From Phyllobacterium phragmitis (GTDB lineage: Bacteria; Pseudomonadota; Alphaproteobacteria; Rhizobiales; Rhizobiaceae), in assembly GCF_002980495.1 (NCBI RefSeq), contig NZ_PVBR01000014.1:1-64000 (forward strand): a stretch of DNA of 64,000 nucleotides. The letters run 5' to 3'. Each line of letters starts with the position of its first letter. Within the stretch, counting starts at the first letter, position 1. The notes beneath the pieces were generated by a model, which worked only from the letters and a program-made list of their open reading frames with translations, was not told the DNA's origin and did not search any database. Positions 9,061-19,099 of this stretch are shown here, one piece after another. Made by a program: the position numbers and the translations under genes.

Positions 9061-9308
9061 ACAACACCCGCCGCGGGAGGAGGTGCGGCGGGTGTCGTTT
9101 GGTAAAGGCCGACTGGGAGGAGGAGTGCCGGCCTTCGATCGCTTGGGCCTGGGAGGAGGATAGGCCCTCGCGATATTCTTTATTTTTCGGAGTTAACGGC
9201 ACTCGCTGTGGGAGGAGGTACAGCGAGTGCCATTAGGTAAGGCCGGCTGGGAGGAGGAGTGCCGGCCTTCGATCGCTCAAGCTCGGGAGGAGGATAAGCT
9301 TTCGCGAT
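9061..9308 (-). ncRNA. Array of six CCUCCUCCC-loop hairpins (cuckoo/CcsR-type sRNAs)
   Basis: Read on the minus strand, six stem-loops each expose CCTCCTCCC in the loop. Arms are 9064-9074/9085-9095 (11 bp), 9105-9111/9129-9135, 9145-9150/9162-9167 with outer ATCGC/GCGAT at 9138-9142/9170-9174, 9198-9209/9220-9231 (12 bp), 9239-9247/9261-9269 (9 bp), and 9279-9283/9297-9301 with outer arms 9272-9276/9304-9308. The last hairpin in the minus direction is followed by TGTTTTTGT, a terminator. The DUF1127 gene ends 35 nt upstream. Alphaproteobacterial sRNAs with this loop motif downstream of DUF1127 genes are known (CcsR in Rhodobacter, the cuckoo family). The loop can pair with Shine-Dalgarno sequences. 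Confidence 0.82.
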
Positions 9309-9342
9309 ATTCGTTAAGGCGCTCGACGCGTCGTTTGGTTCC

Positions 9343-9489
9343 TTAGCGGGCGCCGGACTGGCGAGCCACGTAAGGGATGTCGGCGCGGGAAATGCCGAGG
9401 TCGCTCAGTTCGCGGTTCGAAAGGCGGTTCAGTTCGCCGACGGTGTCACGGTAACGGCGCCAATTGCTGTAAGAGCGGATCAGGTTCAT
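9343..9489 (-). CDS. DUF1127 small protein
   Basis: A 48-residue, arginine-rich protein. The DUF1127 core (RELSDLGISRADI) is followed by PYVAR. The frame is open further upstream, but ATG 9489 (MNLIRSYSNW) has AGAAGG eight bases before it and matches family size. DUF1127 proteins are small RNA-binding or phosphate/stress-linked proteins. The Rhodobacter relative CcaF1 is encoded upstream of CCUCCUCCC-loop sRNAs and affects their maturation. The same arrangement here, with the array 35 nt downstream, suggests a shared transcript. Confidence 0.85.
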   Translation of the reverse strand: MNLIRSYSNWRRYRDTVGELNRLSNRELSDLGISRADIPYVARQSGAR

Positions 9490-9601
9490 GTCAGTCAACC
9501 TTCTGTTCGATATCTCGATGATCGCTGTCTCGATCGTTGAACTGGATATAGTCCAGGATTCCCCGGGGTTGCAGACCCAAGTTTGCATAGCTGACCTGCA
9601 A

Positions 9602-9644
9602 TTGCTGCAATGCATCATCAATCGATTTTATTTGCTGCGATGCA
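9602..9644 (-). promoter_or_regulatory. Direct repeat upstream of DUF1127, 30-bp period
   Basis: On the minus strand TGCATCGCAGCAA (9644-9632) and TGCATTGCAGCAA (9614-9602) lie exactly 30 bp apart, about three helical turns. They are 113 to 155 bp upstream of the DUF1127 start. This looks like a paired activator site, for instance for a LysR-type regulator; the protein is unknown. Confidence 0.4.
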
Positions 9645-9748
9645 CAAATTCGGAATGACTTTGGGCCCGCCGAATCTTGGCGTTTTTGATCTGCCGATCT
9701 TGCGGTAGTGTGTGCCGATTTTGCAGCGGCACGAATCAGGAGTTCAGC

Positions 9749-10861
9749 GTGGCATTTCCCATCCCTGTCCGGGCCTATATAGCCCGCTGGCAAAAGAAGG
9801 GCCTTATCGATGACGATACGGCCGAAGCGCTTCTCTCCGATCTCAAAAGCCAGGGCGGCGGATTTGGCCTCGGCAATACGCTGGCCGTTCTCGGGGCCGT
9901 TCTTCTTGGCGTTGCCATCATCACGCTCATCGCCGCCAATTGGGAGGCGATGCCGCGCCTGCTGCGGGTTGCGCTGATCTTCGCGGTGATCTGGGGCGGT
10001 TACCTCGGTGGCGCCTGGCGTCAAAGCCGCGGCGATACGGTGTTTTCGCCGGCGCTCTATCTCGTTGCGGCCATCGCTTTCGGTGCCGGGATCGCCCTGA
10101 TCGGGCAGATGTATCATCTCTCGGGCGATGCGGCGTTTGCCGCGCTGGTCTGGACGGGCGGCGTCATGGTCGCTGCCTTCCTGCTCAGATCGGGGACGCT
10201 GGCGATAGCCAGCATGGCGATTGCGGGCTTTTACCTTTTTTCCTTTTTGAGCGACGGTTTTTATCCCGACAGGCAGTATCTGTTGATCGCGCCGTTGCTG
10301 GCGGCGCTTGGGGCGGGGCTTGCCTGGTACACGAAAAGCCGTGCCGCGGCGGATCTGGTGGCGTTGTTCCTGATCGCCTTCTTCCTGGTCAGCTATTTCG
10401 ATTTCGACTCACTCATGGTGCTCTGGCTGACCGCCGCAGTTGGGCTTGCGCTTTTTCTTCTCGACGGCTTTCGTCCTGATCTGTCGGGCAGGATCGGCAG
10501 CTTCGGTCCGGCGCTCGCAGCCTATGGCCTTGCGGCAGCCCTGCTGGCGCTGTCGGTGATGCAGTTCGAAGACATCATGCGGGACGCTGCCGGACGGGTT
10601 ATTTTCGGCGTCGTCATTCTCGGGCTTTCAATTGGCGCGCTGGTGCTTTCGGGACGCAGAAACCCATCCGTGCGGTGGATCGCCTATGTCGCGTTCTCGC
10701 TCGAGGTGCTCTATCTGGCCTTCGTGACCGTCGGTACGCTGATCGGCACATCGGGTTTTTTCCTCACCGCAGGTATTCTCCTGCTTCTGCTGGCAGTTTT
10801 CGTGGCGCGCATGGAGCGGCGGCTTCATGAAAAGAATCCGAAGGCGGTGGCAAGCATATGA
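9749..10861 (+). CDS. DUF2157 multi-pass membrane protein
   Basis: The product (370 residues) starts with a soluble DUF2157 segment (YIARWQKKGLIDDDTAEALLSDL) at about 10-40, followed by some ten or more hydrophobic helices to the end. GTG 9749 is chosen because CAGGAG lies seven bases upstream and the protein then begins AFPIPVRAYI; the frame itself is open from 9677. Function is unknown. The stop overlaps the ATG of the GDYXXLXY gene as ATGA, so the two are translationally coupled and probably act as a pair, as seen in other genomes. Confidence 0.85.
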   Translation: MAFPIPVRAYIARWQKKGLIDDDTAEALLSDLKSQGGGFGLGNTLAVLGAVLLGVAIITLIAANWEAMPRLLRVALIFAVIWGGYLGGAWRQSRGDTVFSPALYLVAAIAFGAGIALIGQMYHLSGDAAFAALVWTGGVMVAAFLLRSGTLAIASMAIAGFYLFSFLSDGFYPDRQYLLIAPLLAALGAGLAWYTKSRAAADLVALFLIAFFLVSYFDFDSLMVLWLTAAVGLALFLLDGFRPDLSGRIGSFGPALAAYGLAAALLALSVMQFEDIMRDAAGRVIFGVVILGLSIGALVLSGRRNPSVRWIAYVAFSLEVLYLAFVTVGTLIGTSGFFLTAGILLLLLAVFVARMERRLHEKNPKAVASI

Positions 10862-11442
10862 AAAACAAGCGTATATGGCTTTTCGCCCTGGCGACGCTCG
10901 CCGCACTTTTCCAGTCCGGCATTCTCTATGCCAGCATAGAGAAGCGCGCCTCGGTCCTGCGTGATGGCAGACAAGTGGTGCTTTTGACGCAACCGGTGGA
11001 CCCGCGCGATCTGATGCGCGGCGATTACGTCACTCTCGGCTATGCCATTTCCTCAATCAAACGTTCCGATATTACCGGCACGCCCGATAATGGAAATTGG
11101 GAAAACGGAAATCCGGATGTCTACGTGACGGTGAAACCGGCGGCAGACGGAAACTGGCAGCTTGCGCGCGCCTCATTCCAGCCGATCGAGGATATCGCCC
11201 CCGACGAGGTCATGCTCAAAGGACGGACCCGCTACGCCGCGCCATCGCAGCCCAATGCTCTCGTCAGCGTTGATTATGGCATAGAGCGGTACTATGTTCC
11301 GGAGGGTGAAGGCGGCGCCGTCGACGATGCGCAACGGCAGCAGAATATCCAGGCCGTCATCGCCGTTTCCGCATCCGGGCAAGCGCAGATCAAGGCGCTG
11401 AAGGAGAACGGGAAACCGCTTTACGAAGAGCCACTGTACTGA
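10858..11442 (+). CDS. GDYXXLXY domain protein
   Basis: A 194-residue protein with an N-terminal membrane anchor (WLFALATLAALFQSGILYA) and the name-giving motif GDYVTLGY at about residues 56-63, preceded by DPRDLMR. The remainder is predicted periplasmic, including the RYYVPEGEG segment. Biochemical function is unknown. It overlaps the DUF2157 gene by four bases, the standard arrangement for this pair. Confidence 0.88.
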   Translation: MKNKRIWLFALATLAALFQSGILYASIEKRASVLRDGRQVVLLTQPVDPRDLMRGDYVTLGYAISSIKRSDITGTPDNGNWENGNPDVYVTVKPAADGNWQLARASFQPIEDIAPDEVMLKGRTRYAAPSQPNALVSVDYGIERYYVPEGEGGAVDDAQRQQNIQAVIAVSASGQAQIKALKENGKPLYEEPLY

Positions 11443-11573
11443 AAGTGCGGACATTTGCCGAAAAACGGGAGGCGAGGGCTTATTCTCGCCGAAATGGACG
11501 GCTTTTTTCCTTTGAACACTGAAAATTGGATGATATAGAGACGCGCGCTTTCGGGGGTGGTTCAGGCTCAGAA

Positions 11574-11656
11574 GCGGATGTGGCGAAATTGGTAGACGCA
11601 CCAGATTTAGGTTCTGGCGGGAGACCGTGGGGGTTCGAGTCCCTCCATCCGCACCA
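11574..11656 (+). tRNA. tRNA-Leu (anticodon UAG)
   Basis: Acceptor arms GCGGATG (11574-11580) and CATCCGC (11646-11652) pair fully. The anticodon loop TTTAGGT between CCAGA and TCTGG carries TAG. A long class II variable arm (GCGGGAGACCGTG) and the T-loop GGTTCGAGTCC are present. CCA is encoded at 11654-11656. It lies just upstream of tig. Confidence 0.97.
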
Positions 11657-11750
11657 GCGAAAGGCCACGAAGGCAAACAGTTTTTCTCCCGCTTACGAAG
11701 GCAAAAGGGCCGGTGACGGCGGGACAATGCAAAGAAGTGAAGGTTTGGAC

Positions 11751-13166
11751 ATGCAGGTTACCGAAACGCTCAATGAAGGGCTGAAGCGCGAGATCAAAGT
11801 CGTGGTTCCGGCCAAGGATCTCGAGGCGAAGCTTTCCGAGCGCCTCGAGAATGCCCGGTCGCGGGTACGCATCAACGGCTTCCGTCCGGGCAAGGTACCG
11901 CCGGCGCATCTGCGCAAGGTCTACGGCAAGTCCTTCATGGCCGAAGTGGTCAATGAGATCCTTACCGATACGCCGCGCTCGGTTCTGTCGGATCGCAACG
12001 AGAAATCGGCGACCCAGCCCGAGATCGTCATGAGCGAAGACGAGAAAGAGGCCGAAAAGGTTCTCGACGGCGAGGCCGATTTCGTCTTCTCGCTGAATTA
12101 CGAAGTCCTGCCGAAGATCGAGGTCAAGGATGTATCGGGCATGTCCGTGACGCGCGAGATCGTCGACGTTTCGGATGAAGAGATCGAGGAGCAGGTCAAG
12201 CGCGTCGCCTCGTCCGCCCGCAGTTTTGAGCCGAAGAAGGGCAAGGCCGAAGACGGCGACCGCGTCACCGTCGACTATCTGGGCAAGCTCGACGGCGAGC
12301 CTTTCGAGGGCGGCGCCGATACGGACGCACAGCTGGTGCTTGGTTCGGGGCAGTTCATCCCGGGCTTCGAGGAACAACTCGTCGACGTCAAGGCCGGTGA
12401 CGAAAAGCAGATCAAGGTGACCTTCCCCGAGAATTACGGCGCCGAGAAGCTGGCCGGCAAGGAAGCGACCTTCGACATCACCGTCAAGGAAGTCGCCAAG
12501 CCGGGCGAACTCGAACTCAATGATGAGACCGCCAAGCAGCTCGGTATCGAATCGATGGACCGTCTGCGTGAGGTGATCCGCGAGCAGATCGAGAGCCAAT
12601 ACGGCTCCTTCACCCGTCAGAAGGTGAAGCGGCAGATTCTCGATGCACTGGACGGCGAATATCAGTTCGAAGCGCCGCAGAAGCTGGTCGATGCGGAGTT
12701 CAACAATATCTGGGCGCAGATCAACAATGATCTGCAGGAAGCCGGACGCACCTTCAAGGATGAAGATACGACCGAGGAAGCCGCGCGTGAGGAATACCGC
12801 AAGCTGGCCGAGCGCCGCGTGCGTCTTGGCCTGGTCCTCTCCGAGATCGGCGAAAAGGCCGGTCTCGAAGTGACCGAGGATGAATTGCAGCGCGCCCTTT
12901 ACGATCAGGTCCGCCGCTATCCGGGTCAGGAACAGCAGATCTACGAATTCTTCCGCCGGACGCCTGACGCCGTTGCCAATCTGCGTGCGCCGATCTTCGA
13001 GGAAAAAGTCGTCGATCATCTGCTGTCGACGATCCAGGTGACCGACAAGAAGGTCAGCAAGGAAGAGCTGATGGCCGAGGACGAGGCAGCGGAGACTGAC
13101 ACAAAGCCCGCAAAGAAAGCCGCGCCGAAGAAGAAGGCGGTGGCGAAGAAAAAAGACGCTGAATGA
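11751..13166 (+). CDS. tig: Trigger factor, ribosome-associated chaperone and prolyl isomerase
   Basis: The 471-residue chaperone binds nascent chains at the ribosome exit. The N-terminal ribosome-docking signature is [17 protein letters not shown] at about 43-59. The FKBP-type isomerase domain starts at [14 protein letters not shown] (about 171), and the C-terminal helical cradle follows. The tail is very Lys/Ala-rich. The frame is open upstream through tRNA-Leu, which rules out the longer form. ATG 11751 has GAAGG in front and gives the conserved start [18 protein letters not shown] 11727 is possible but less likely. A terminator follows. Confidence 0.96.
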   Translation: MQVTETLNEGLKREIKVVVPAKDLEAKLSERLENARSRVRINGFRPGKVPPAHLRKVYGKSFMAEVVNEILTDTPRSVLSDRNEKSATQPEIVMSEDEKEAEKVLDGEADFVFSLNYEVLPKIEVKDVSGMSVTREIVDVSDEEIEEQVKRVASSARSFEPKKGKAEDGDRVTVDYLGKLDGEPFEGGADTDAQLVLGSGQFIPGFEEQLVDVKAGDEKQIKVTFPENYGAEKLAGKEATFDITVKEVAKPGELELNDETAKQLGIESMDRLREVIREQIESQYGSFTRQKVKRQILDALDGEYQFEAPQKLVDAEFNNIWAQINNDLQEAGRTFKDEDTTEEAAREEYRKLAERRVRLGLVLSEIGEKAGLEVTEDELQRALYDQVRRYPGQEQQIYEFFRRTPDAVANLRAPIFEEKVVDHLLSTIQVTDKKVSKEELMAEDEAAETDTKPAKKAAPKKKAVAKKKDAE

Positions 13167-13185
13167 TCAGCTCATTCAAATCATC

Positions 13186-13212
13186 AAAAGGCCGCCCTCG
13201 GGGCGGCCTTTT
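13186..13212 (+). terminator. Rho-independent terminator after tig
   Basis: AAAAGGCCGCCC and GGGCGGCCTTTT form a perfect 12-bp stem with loop TCG, followed by CATTTT. Confidence 0.9.
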
Positions 13213-13347
13213 CATTTTGAGAGACATGAGCTTCCTGTAAAAGTTTGGAGGCGGGCAGTACTGCGGCTCAATTGCCGTTTCGGCTCTTGCCTCCGCCGAT
13301 GCTTTGCACTAGCGAATAAAAGACAAATCCAGCAATGACGAGCCAGC

Positions 13348-14895
<1,548 letters not shown>

Positions 14896-14896
14896 G

Positions 14897-15397
14897 ATGT
14901 GGCTGAGAACCGCTACCAAGGACGATATTCCAGCCGTTCGGGATCTTCTGGTCGCGACATGGCACGCGGCCTTCGACGATGTCCTGGGCGTCGAGACGGT
15001 GAATGCCATTACCAATAAATGGCATTCGCTCGATGCGTTGAAGAAGCAATTGTCGAAGCCCTATTCGGAATTCGTTCTCGCCGATGACGGGTCCGACCTC
15101 TACGGGATGGCGTTTGCGAGCCAGACCGACCAGACACTCGCCAATCTGCACCAGCTCTATGTAAGGCCGGAAAAGCAGGCGCAGGGTATCGGCACCTTGC
15201 TTCTCATCGAAATGGAAAGCGCTTTTCCGAATGCGCGCCGGCTGCGGCTTGATGTGATCGAGAAGAACGGCAAAGCCGTGCAGTTCTACGAAGGCAAGGG
15301 ATATGCCCGCACCGCCCGTACGGAGAACTGGGGCGATCCGGATTCCGGCATCGCGGTGCTGACGCTCGAAAAGGCACTGGCCGATTGGCCTCTATAG
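14897..15397 (+). CDS. GNAT family N-acetyltransferase
   Basis: A 166-residue acetyltransferase. The acetyl-CoA-binding motif A is LYVRPEKQAQGIGTLLL (Q-x-x-G-x-G) near residues 92-108. The downstream motif is LDVIEKNGKAVQFYEGKGY, typical of RimI-like enzymes that modify an amine. The substrate is unknown. ATG 14897 lies one base after the gatB stop. A co-transcribed acetyltransferase does not by itself show a link to translation. Confidence 0.85.
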   Translation: MWLRTATKDDIPAVRDLLVATWHAAFDDVLGVETVNAITNKWHSLDALKKQLSKPYSEFVLADDGSDLYGMAFASQTDQTLANLHQLYVRPEKQAQGIGTLLLIEMESAFPNARRLRLDVIEKNGKAVQFYEGKGYARTARTENWGDPDSGIAVLTLEKALADWPL

Positions 15398-15546
15398 GCC
15401 CGATTGCCCCGATCTGCCCATATCAGCGTCAACTTGACCCTTGCCTTGACCGGACGATGCGGCCATAAGCAGGGATATTCTTCTCATCGAACTCTCATGG
15501 AAGATCATATTTTCGCGAGAGATAACGGTTTGGATTTGGATGCACC

Positions 15547-15957
15547 ATGAAGAGTTTTCTGCTTCAGTTTTTCACCTGGTGGAACGGCCAGACGCTCGGC
15601 ACGCGCTTTCATACATGGCGCAAGGGCCAGCATGTCGGCGAAGATGAATTCGGCAATGTCTATTATCAGGGCGGAACCGATTCCGAGGGGCGGACACGCC
15701 GCTGGGTGATCTATAAGGGCTATGCCGAGGCATCCGCCATTCCCGCCGGTTGGCATGGCTGGATGCACCATCGTGTCGATACGCCGCCGACGCAAGAGGA
15801 TTACAAGCCGCGCGAGTGGCAGAAGCCGTTTCAGCCCAATCTGACCGGCACGCCTTATGCCTACAGGCCGAAGGGTTCGATTGCCAATGTGGGCGCCAAT
15901 CTGGGCGAACGCCCGAAGGTAACGGGCGATTACGACGCCTGGACGCCCGGCAGCTGA
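15547..15957 (+). CDS. NDUFA12-family complex I accessory subunit
   Basis: A 136-residue protein with the family pattern VGEDEFGNVYYQGG, RRWVIYKGYAEASAIPAGWHGWMHH and PRPEWQKP-like EDYKPREWQKP. In mitochondria and alphaproteobacteria this is a supernumerary subunit (N17.2/B17.2) of NADH:quinone oxidoreductase. It is encoded away from nuo, as usual. With the NDUFAF3- and NDUFAF6-like genes at 5659 and 6073 it makes three complex I-related genes within about 10 kb. It is followed by a DUF2155 gene. Confidence 0.93.
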   Translation: MKSFLLQFFTWWNGQTLGTRFHTWRKGQHVGEDEFGNVYYQGGTDSEGRTRRWVIYKGYAEASAIPAGWHGWMHHRVDTPPTQEDYKPREWQKPFQPNLTGTPYAYRPKGSIANVGANLGERPKVTGDYDAWTPGS

Positions 15958-16100
15958 TTTCGGCAGGGCAGGATGATTTTGCCAGCCGACCGCCTTGATC
16001 AGCCACATTCCTGGTTTAAAGATATGCTGGCTTGGTTTAAAGACATGTTGGCGATCGGGTTGCTACAAGACCCACCCATCGAGATTATGCGGAAGCTGAT

Positions 16101-16544
16101 TTGACAATGATCCGCCATGCGACGCGAAGCTTCGGCACCCGGATTTTTTCCGGTTCTGCCGCTATCCTGTGCATTCTGGCTTCTCTCATCGTTCCTGCTG
16201 TTGCCGAACGCATATCAAATCCGATCGCCGAGTTTTCCGGCCTCGACAAGATCACCGGACGGATAACCACCTTCGACGTCTATATCGACGAAACGGTGCA
16301 GTTCGGGGCTTTGCAGGTCACGCCACGGGTTTGCTATTCGCGCACAGAAGACGAGGCGCCGAAGACCGACAGCTTCATCGAAGTCGATGAGATCACCTTG
16401 AACAGGAAAATCCGCCGGATCTTTTCGGGTTGGATGTTCGCCGACAGTCCCGGCCTCAACGCCATCGAGCATCCAGTCTATGACGTCTGGCTAAAGGACT
16501 GCAAGCAGAGGTCGGAAGTACCCGCGCCAGGCCGGACGAATTGA
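16101..16544 (+). CDS. DUF2155 exported protein
   Basis: A 147-residue secreted protein: signal peptide ending near VPAVA-ER (about residue 35), then the conserved core LDKITGRITTFDVYIDETVQFG and GWMFADSPGLNAIEHPVYDVWL, with two Cys (CYS and DCK) that could form a disulphide. The family is alphaproteobacterial and of unknown function. It is often next to the NDUFA12 gene, as here. GGAAG at 16091-16095 favours TTG 16101; ATG 16107 is the alternative. Confidence 0.85.
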   Translation: MTMIRHATRSFGTRIFSGSAAILCILASLIVPAVAERISNPIAEFSGLDKITGRITTFDVYIDETVQFGALQVTPRVCYSRTEDEAPKTDSFIEVDEITLNRKIRRIFSGWMFADSPGLNAIEHPVYDVWLKDCKQRSEVPAPGRTN

Positions 16545-16670
16545 GCGCTACTGCCTCATTTCGCTAGATCAGTTCACTTTCAGACGGAAACGATGCGTTC
16601 AGGCGTTCCTCAATCTTGACGGCGGCAAACGCCCTATTCCAACCATAGCAACAGCGGCATTGTGGAGGCA

Positions 16671-16817
16671 TGGATTCCTGTGACAAGCACAGGAATGACG
16701 GAAATGGGGATTTCGCCCCTATGACAACTGTTCTGCAGCGGAAACGCTGGCGATTGACTACCAACACCTAAACTGCCGTCATTCCTGTGCCCGGGCCTGT
16801 GCTTGTCACAGGAATCC
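16671..16817. repeat. Pair of ATTCCTGTG/CACAGGAAT palindromes
   Basis: At 16671-16700 ATTCCTGTGACAAGCACAGGAAT forms a hairpin followed by GACGG. At 16775-16817 CCGTCATTCCTGTG and CACAGGAAT enclose CCCGGGCCTGTGCTTGT. The two units are in opposite orientation, like halves of the composite element next to them. Confidence 0.6.
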
Positions 16818-16901
16818 CCTCGCCATCTCCACAGTTCCGGCGGTGCAGAATGGTGTATGGCTAGAGTCTGTCAGGACTAGCTTGAAACAGCTTCCACCTG
16901 G

Positions 16902-17010
16902 CCGTCATTCTCGGGCTTGTCCCGAGAATCTACCGCAGTCTGATCTGTTCGTACGGTAATTGCTTTTCTTTTTACTTATGGCAGATTCTCGGGACAAGCC
17001 CGAGAATGAC
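16902..17010 (+). repeat. RIME-like composite repeat, copy 1
   Basis: Two inverted palindromes (GTCATTCTCGGG/CCCGAGAATCT, then AGATTCTCGGG/CCCGAGAATGAC) flank a 50-bp core with TGATCTG, ACGGTAATTGC and TTTCTTTT. The same core occurs in reverse orientation at 39188-39295. This resembles the mosaic intergenic elements (RIME) described in rhizobia. Confidence 0.75.
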
Positions 17011-17101
17011 GACGAGACAAGACCCCTTGTCGTATCAACGATTCAATTAATCCATGACAGACTCTAGACGATTCCATCAAAACAGGAACGCTTTAGATCA
17101 G

Positions 17102-17716
17102 TTAGAAACGCGCCAGGCCGAGCAGTGCTTCCTCCAGCATCCGCTCATATTTCTTTCGCGGCACTTCGATTGCTCCGAAGCGCTCCAGATGCGATGTGGT
17201 GAACTGCGTGTCCAGCAGGATGAAGCCGCGCTCGATCAGGTGCTCGGCGAGAAAGGCAAGGCAGACCTTCGAGGCATCGCGTTCCCTCGAAAACATGCTT
17301 TCTCCGAAAAACGCCCGGCCGAGCGTCACGCCGTAGAGCCCGCCAACCAAATTGTCCTCGCGCCAGGCTTCGACGGTATGGCAGTGCCCGCGCTGAAAGA
17401 GAGCAGCATAGGCCTCGCGAATCGGTTGGTTGATCCATGTGCGCGCGCGTTTGCCGGTTCCGCTTGCGCAGCCTTCGATAACACCGTTGAAATCGGTGTC
17501 GAACCGGATCTCGAAGCGACCCTGCCGGATGGTTTTTTTCAGGCTGCGCGGAAGATGGAAGTGGTCGAGCGGTATAACGCCGCGCTTTTCCGGCCTGACC
17601 CAGAAAACTTCCGGGTCATCGGCATCTTCGGCCATCGGAAAAACGCCGGTGGCATAGGCGCGCAAAAGGAGATCTGGCGAAATATGATCGTCGTTCGCAG
17701 GCGTCCTCCGCGCCAC
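17102..17716 (-). CDS. aat: Leucyl/phenylalanyl-tRNA-protein transferase
   Basis: The 204-residue enzyme adds Leu or Phe to proteins with N-terminal Arg/Lys, marking them for ClpS/ClpAP. Signatures are [74 protein letters not shown] and [15 protein letters not shown]. Length fits the family. It lies six bases after accC on the same strand, so it is probably the last gene of the aroQ-accB-accC-aat transcript. Confidence 0.96.
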   Translation of the reverse strand: MARRTPANDDHISPDLLLRAYATGVFPMAEDADDPEVFWVRPEKRGVIPLDHFHLPRSLKKTIRQGRFEIRFDTDFNGVIEGCASGTGKRARTWINQPIREAYAALFQRGHCHTVEAWREDNLVGGLYGVTLGRAFFGESMFSRERDASKVCLAFLAEHLIERGFILLDTQFTTSHLERFGAIEVPRKKYERMLEEALLGLARF

Positions 17717-17721
17717 CCCAG

Positions 17722-19083
17722 TCAGTCTCCCAAATTATCGGCGGCCTGGCTGGCGAGATATTTCTCAAGCCAGTGGATATCGTAATCACCATTGGCGATA
17801 TCAGGGTTGCCGATCAAGTCTTGAAACAGCGGCAGGGTCGTCTTGATGCCGTCGACGACGAATTCATCGAGTGCACGGCGCAAACGCATCATGCATTCCA
17901 CGCGATTGCGGCCATGCACGATCAGCTTGCCGATCAGGCTGTCATAATAGGGCGGGATCCTGTAGCCGGAATAGACGCCCGAATCGACGCGAATGCCGAG
18001 GCCGCCCGGCGTGTGAAAATGCGTGATGACACCGGGCGAGGGCGTGAAGGTGCGCGGGTCCTCGGCATTGATGCGGCATTCGATGGCATGGCCCGAGAAA
18101 CGGATATCCTTCTGCGTTACGGACAATCCGGCGCCGGAAGCGATACGGATCTGCTCATGCACGAGATCGATGCCGGTGATCGCCTCGGTCACGGGATGTT
18201 CGACCTGCAGGCGCGTGTTCATTTCGATGAAATAGAACTCGCCGTTCTCATAGAGGAACTCGATCGTGCCTGCGCCACGGTAGCCAAGCTCGGCGCAGGC
18301 ATTGGCGACGATCATGCCGATCTTGTCGCGGGCCTCGGCGTTGAGCGCCGGCGAGTTCGCCTCTTCCCAGACCTTCTGGTGGCGGCGTTGCAGCGAACAG
18401 TCGCGCTCGCCCAGATGCACGGCATTGCCGGCGCCATCGCCCATCACTTGAACTTCGATGTGGCGCGGCTTTTCCAGATATTTCTCGATATAGACGGCGT
18501 CATCGCCGAAGGCTGCGCCTGCCTCGGAGCGGGCGGTGGAGAGCGCTACGGAAAGCTCTTCGAGCGAGCGCGCCACCTTCATGCCGCGGCCGCCACCGCC
18601 GGCAGACGCCTTGATGATGACGGGATAACCGATCTCGGCGGCGATGCGAGCTGCTTCGGTATCGTCGGTGACGCCGCCGTCCGATCCGGGAACGACCGGG
18701 ATACCCAGGCGCTTGGCGGTCCGCTTGGCTTCGATCTTGTCGCCCATAATGCGGATGTGCGCGGCGGTCGGACCGATGAACGTTATGTCATGCGCTTCGA
18801 GGATTTCGGCGAATTTGGCATTTTCCGAAAGGAAGCCATAGCCGGGATGGATGGCATCCGCGCCGGTGATCTCGCAGGCGGCGACGATCTGATGGATGTT
18901 CAGATAGCTGTCGCGCGAGGGTGGCGGTCCGATGCACACGCTTTCGTCGGCAAGGCGCACATGCATCGCATCGGCATCGGCGGTCGAGTGCACCGCCACC
19001 GTCTGGATGCCGAGCTCCTTGCAGGCACGCAGCACCCTGAGAGCGATTTCGCCGCGATTGGCGATGAGGATTTTCTGAAACAT
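17722..19083 (-). CDS. accC: Biotin carboxylase subunit of acetyl-CoA carboxylase
   Basis: AccC (453 residues) carboxylates the biotin of AccB with ATP and bicarbonate in the first step of fatty acid synthesis. It starts [15 protein letters not shown]. The ATP-grasp glycine loop is [12 protein letters not shown] near residue 160, with further signatures [36 protein letters not shown] and [13 protein letters not shown]. Length and order are normal. accB lies 16 bp upstream and aat follows. Confidence 0.97.
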   Translation of the reverse strand: MFQKILIANRGEIALRVLRACKELGIQTVAVHSTADADAMHVRLADESVCIGPPPSRDSYLNIHQIVAACEITGADAIHPGYGFLSENAKFAEILEAHDITFIGPTAAHIRIMGDKIEAKRTAKRLGIPVVPGSDGGVTDDTEAARIAAEIGYPVIIKASAGGGGRGMKVARSLEELSVALSTARSEAGAAFGDDAVYIEKYLEKPRHIEVQVMGDGAGNAVHLGERDCSLQRRHQKVWEEANSPALNAEARDKIGMIVANACAELGYRGAGTIEFLYENGEFYFIEMNTRLQVEHPVTEAITGIDLVHEQIRIASGAGLSVTQKDIRFSGHAIECRINAEDPRTFTPSPGVITHFHTPGGLGIRVDSGVYSGYRIPPYYDSLIGKLIVHGRNRVECMMRLRRALDEFVVDGIKTTLPLFQDLIGNPDIANGDYDIHWLEKYLASQAADNLGD

Positions 19084-19099
19084 CGTGTCCTATCCGCCC

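Larger units (their letters stand above)
16545..17101. other. 557-bp intergenic region rich in palindromic repeats
   Basis: No gene is supported between the DUF2155 gene and aat. It holds two palindromes of the ATTCCTGTG/CACAGGAAT type (16671-16700, 16775-16817) and a composite element built from two GTCATTCTCGGG...CCCGAGAATCT palindromes (16902-17010). The remainder shows nothing recognisable. Confidence 0.7.

Noticed and set aside
9061-9310. CRISPR-like array (repeated GGGAGGAGG)
   Set aside because: The repeated word is only about nine bases, spacing is uneven, and each copy lies in a loop with its own pairing arms. No cas genes are nearby.
11526-11750. N-terminal extension of trigger factor
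   Set aside because: It would translate through tRNA-Leu; the conserved start is at 11751.
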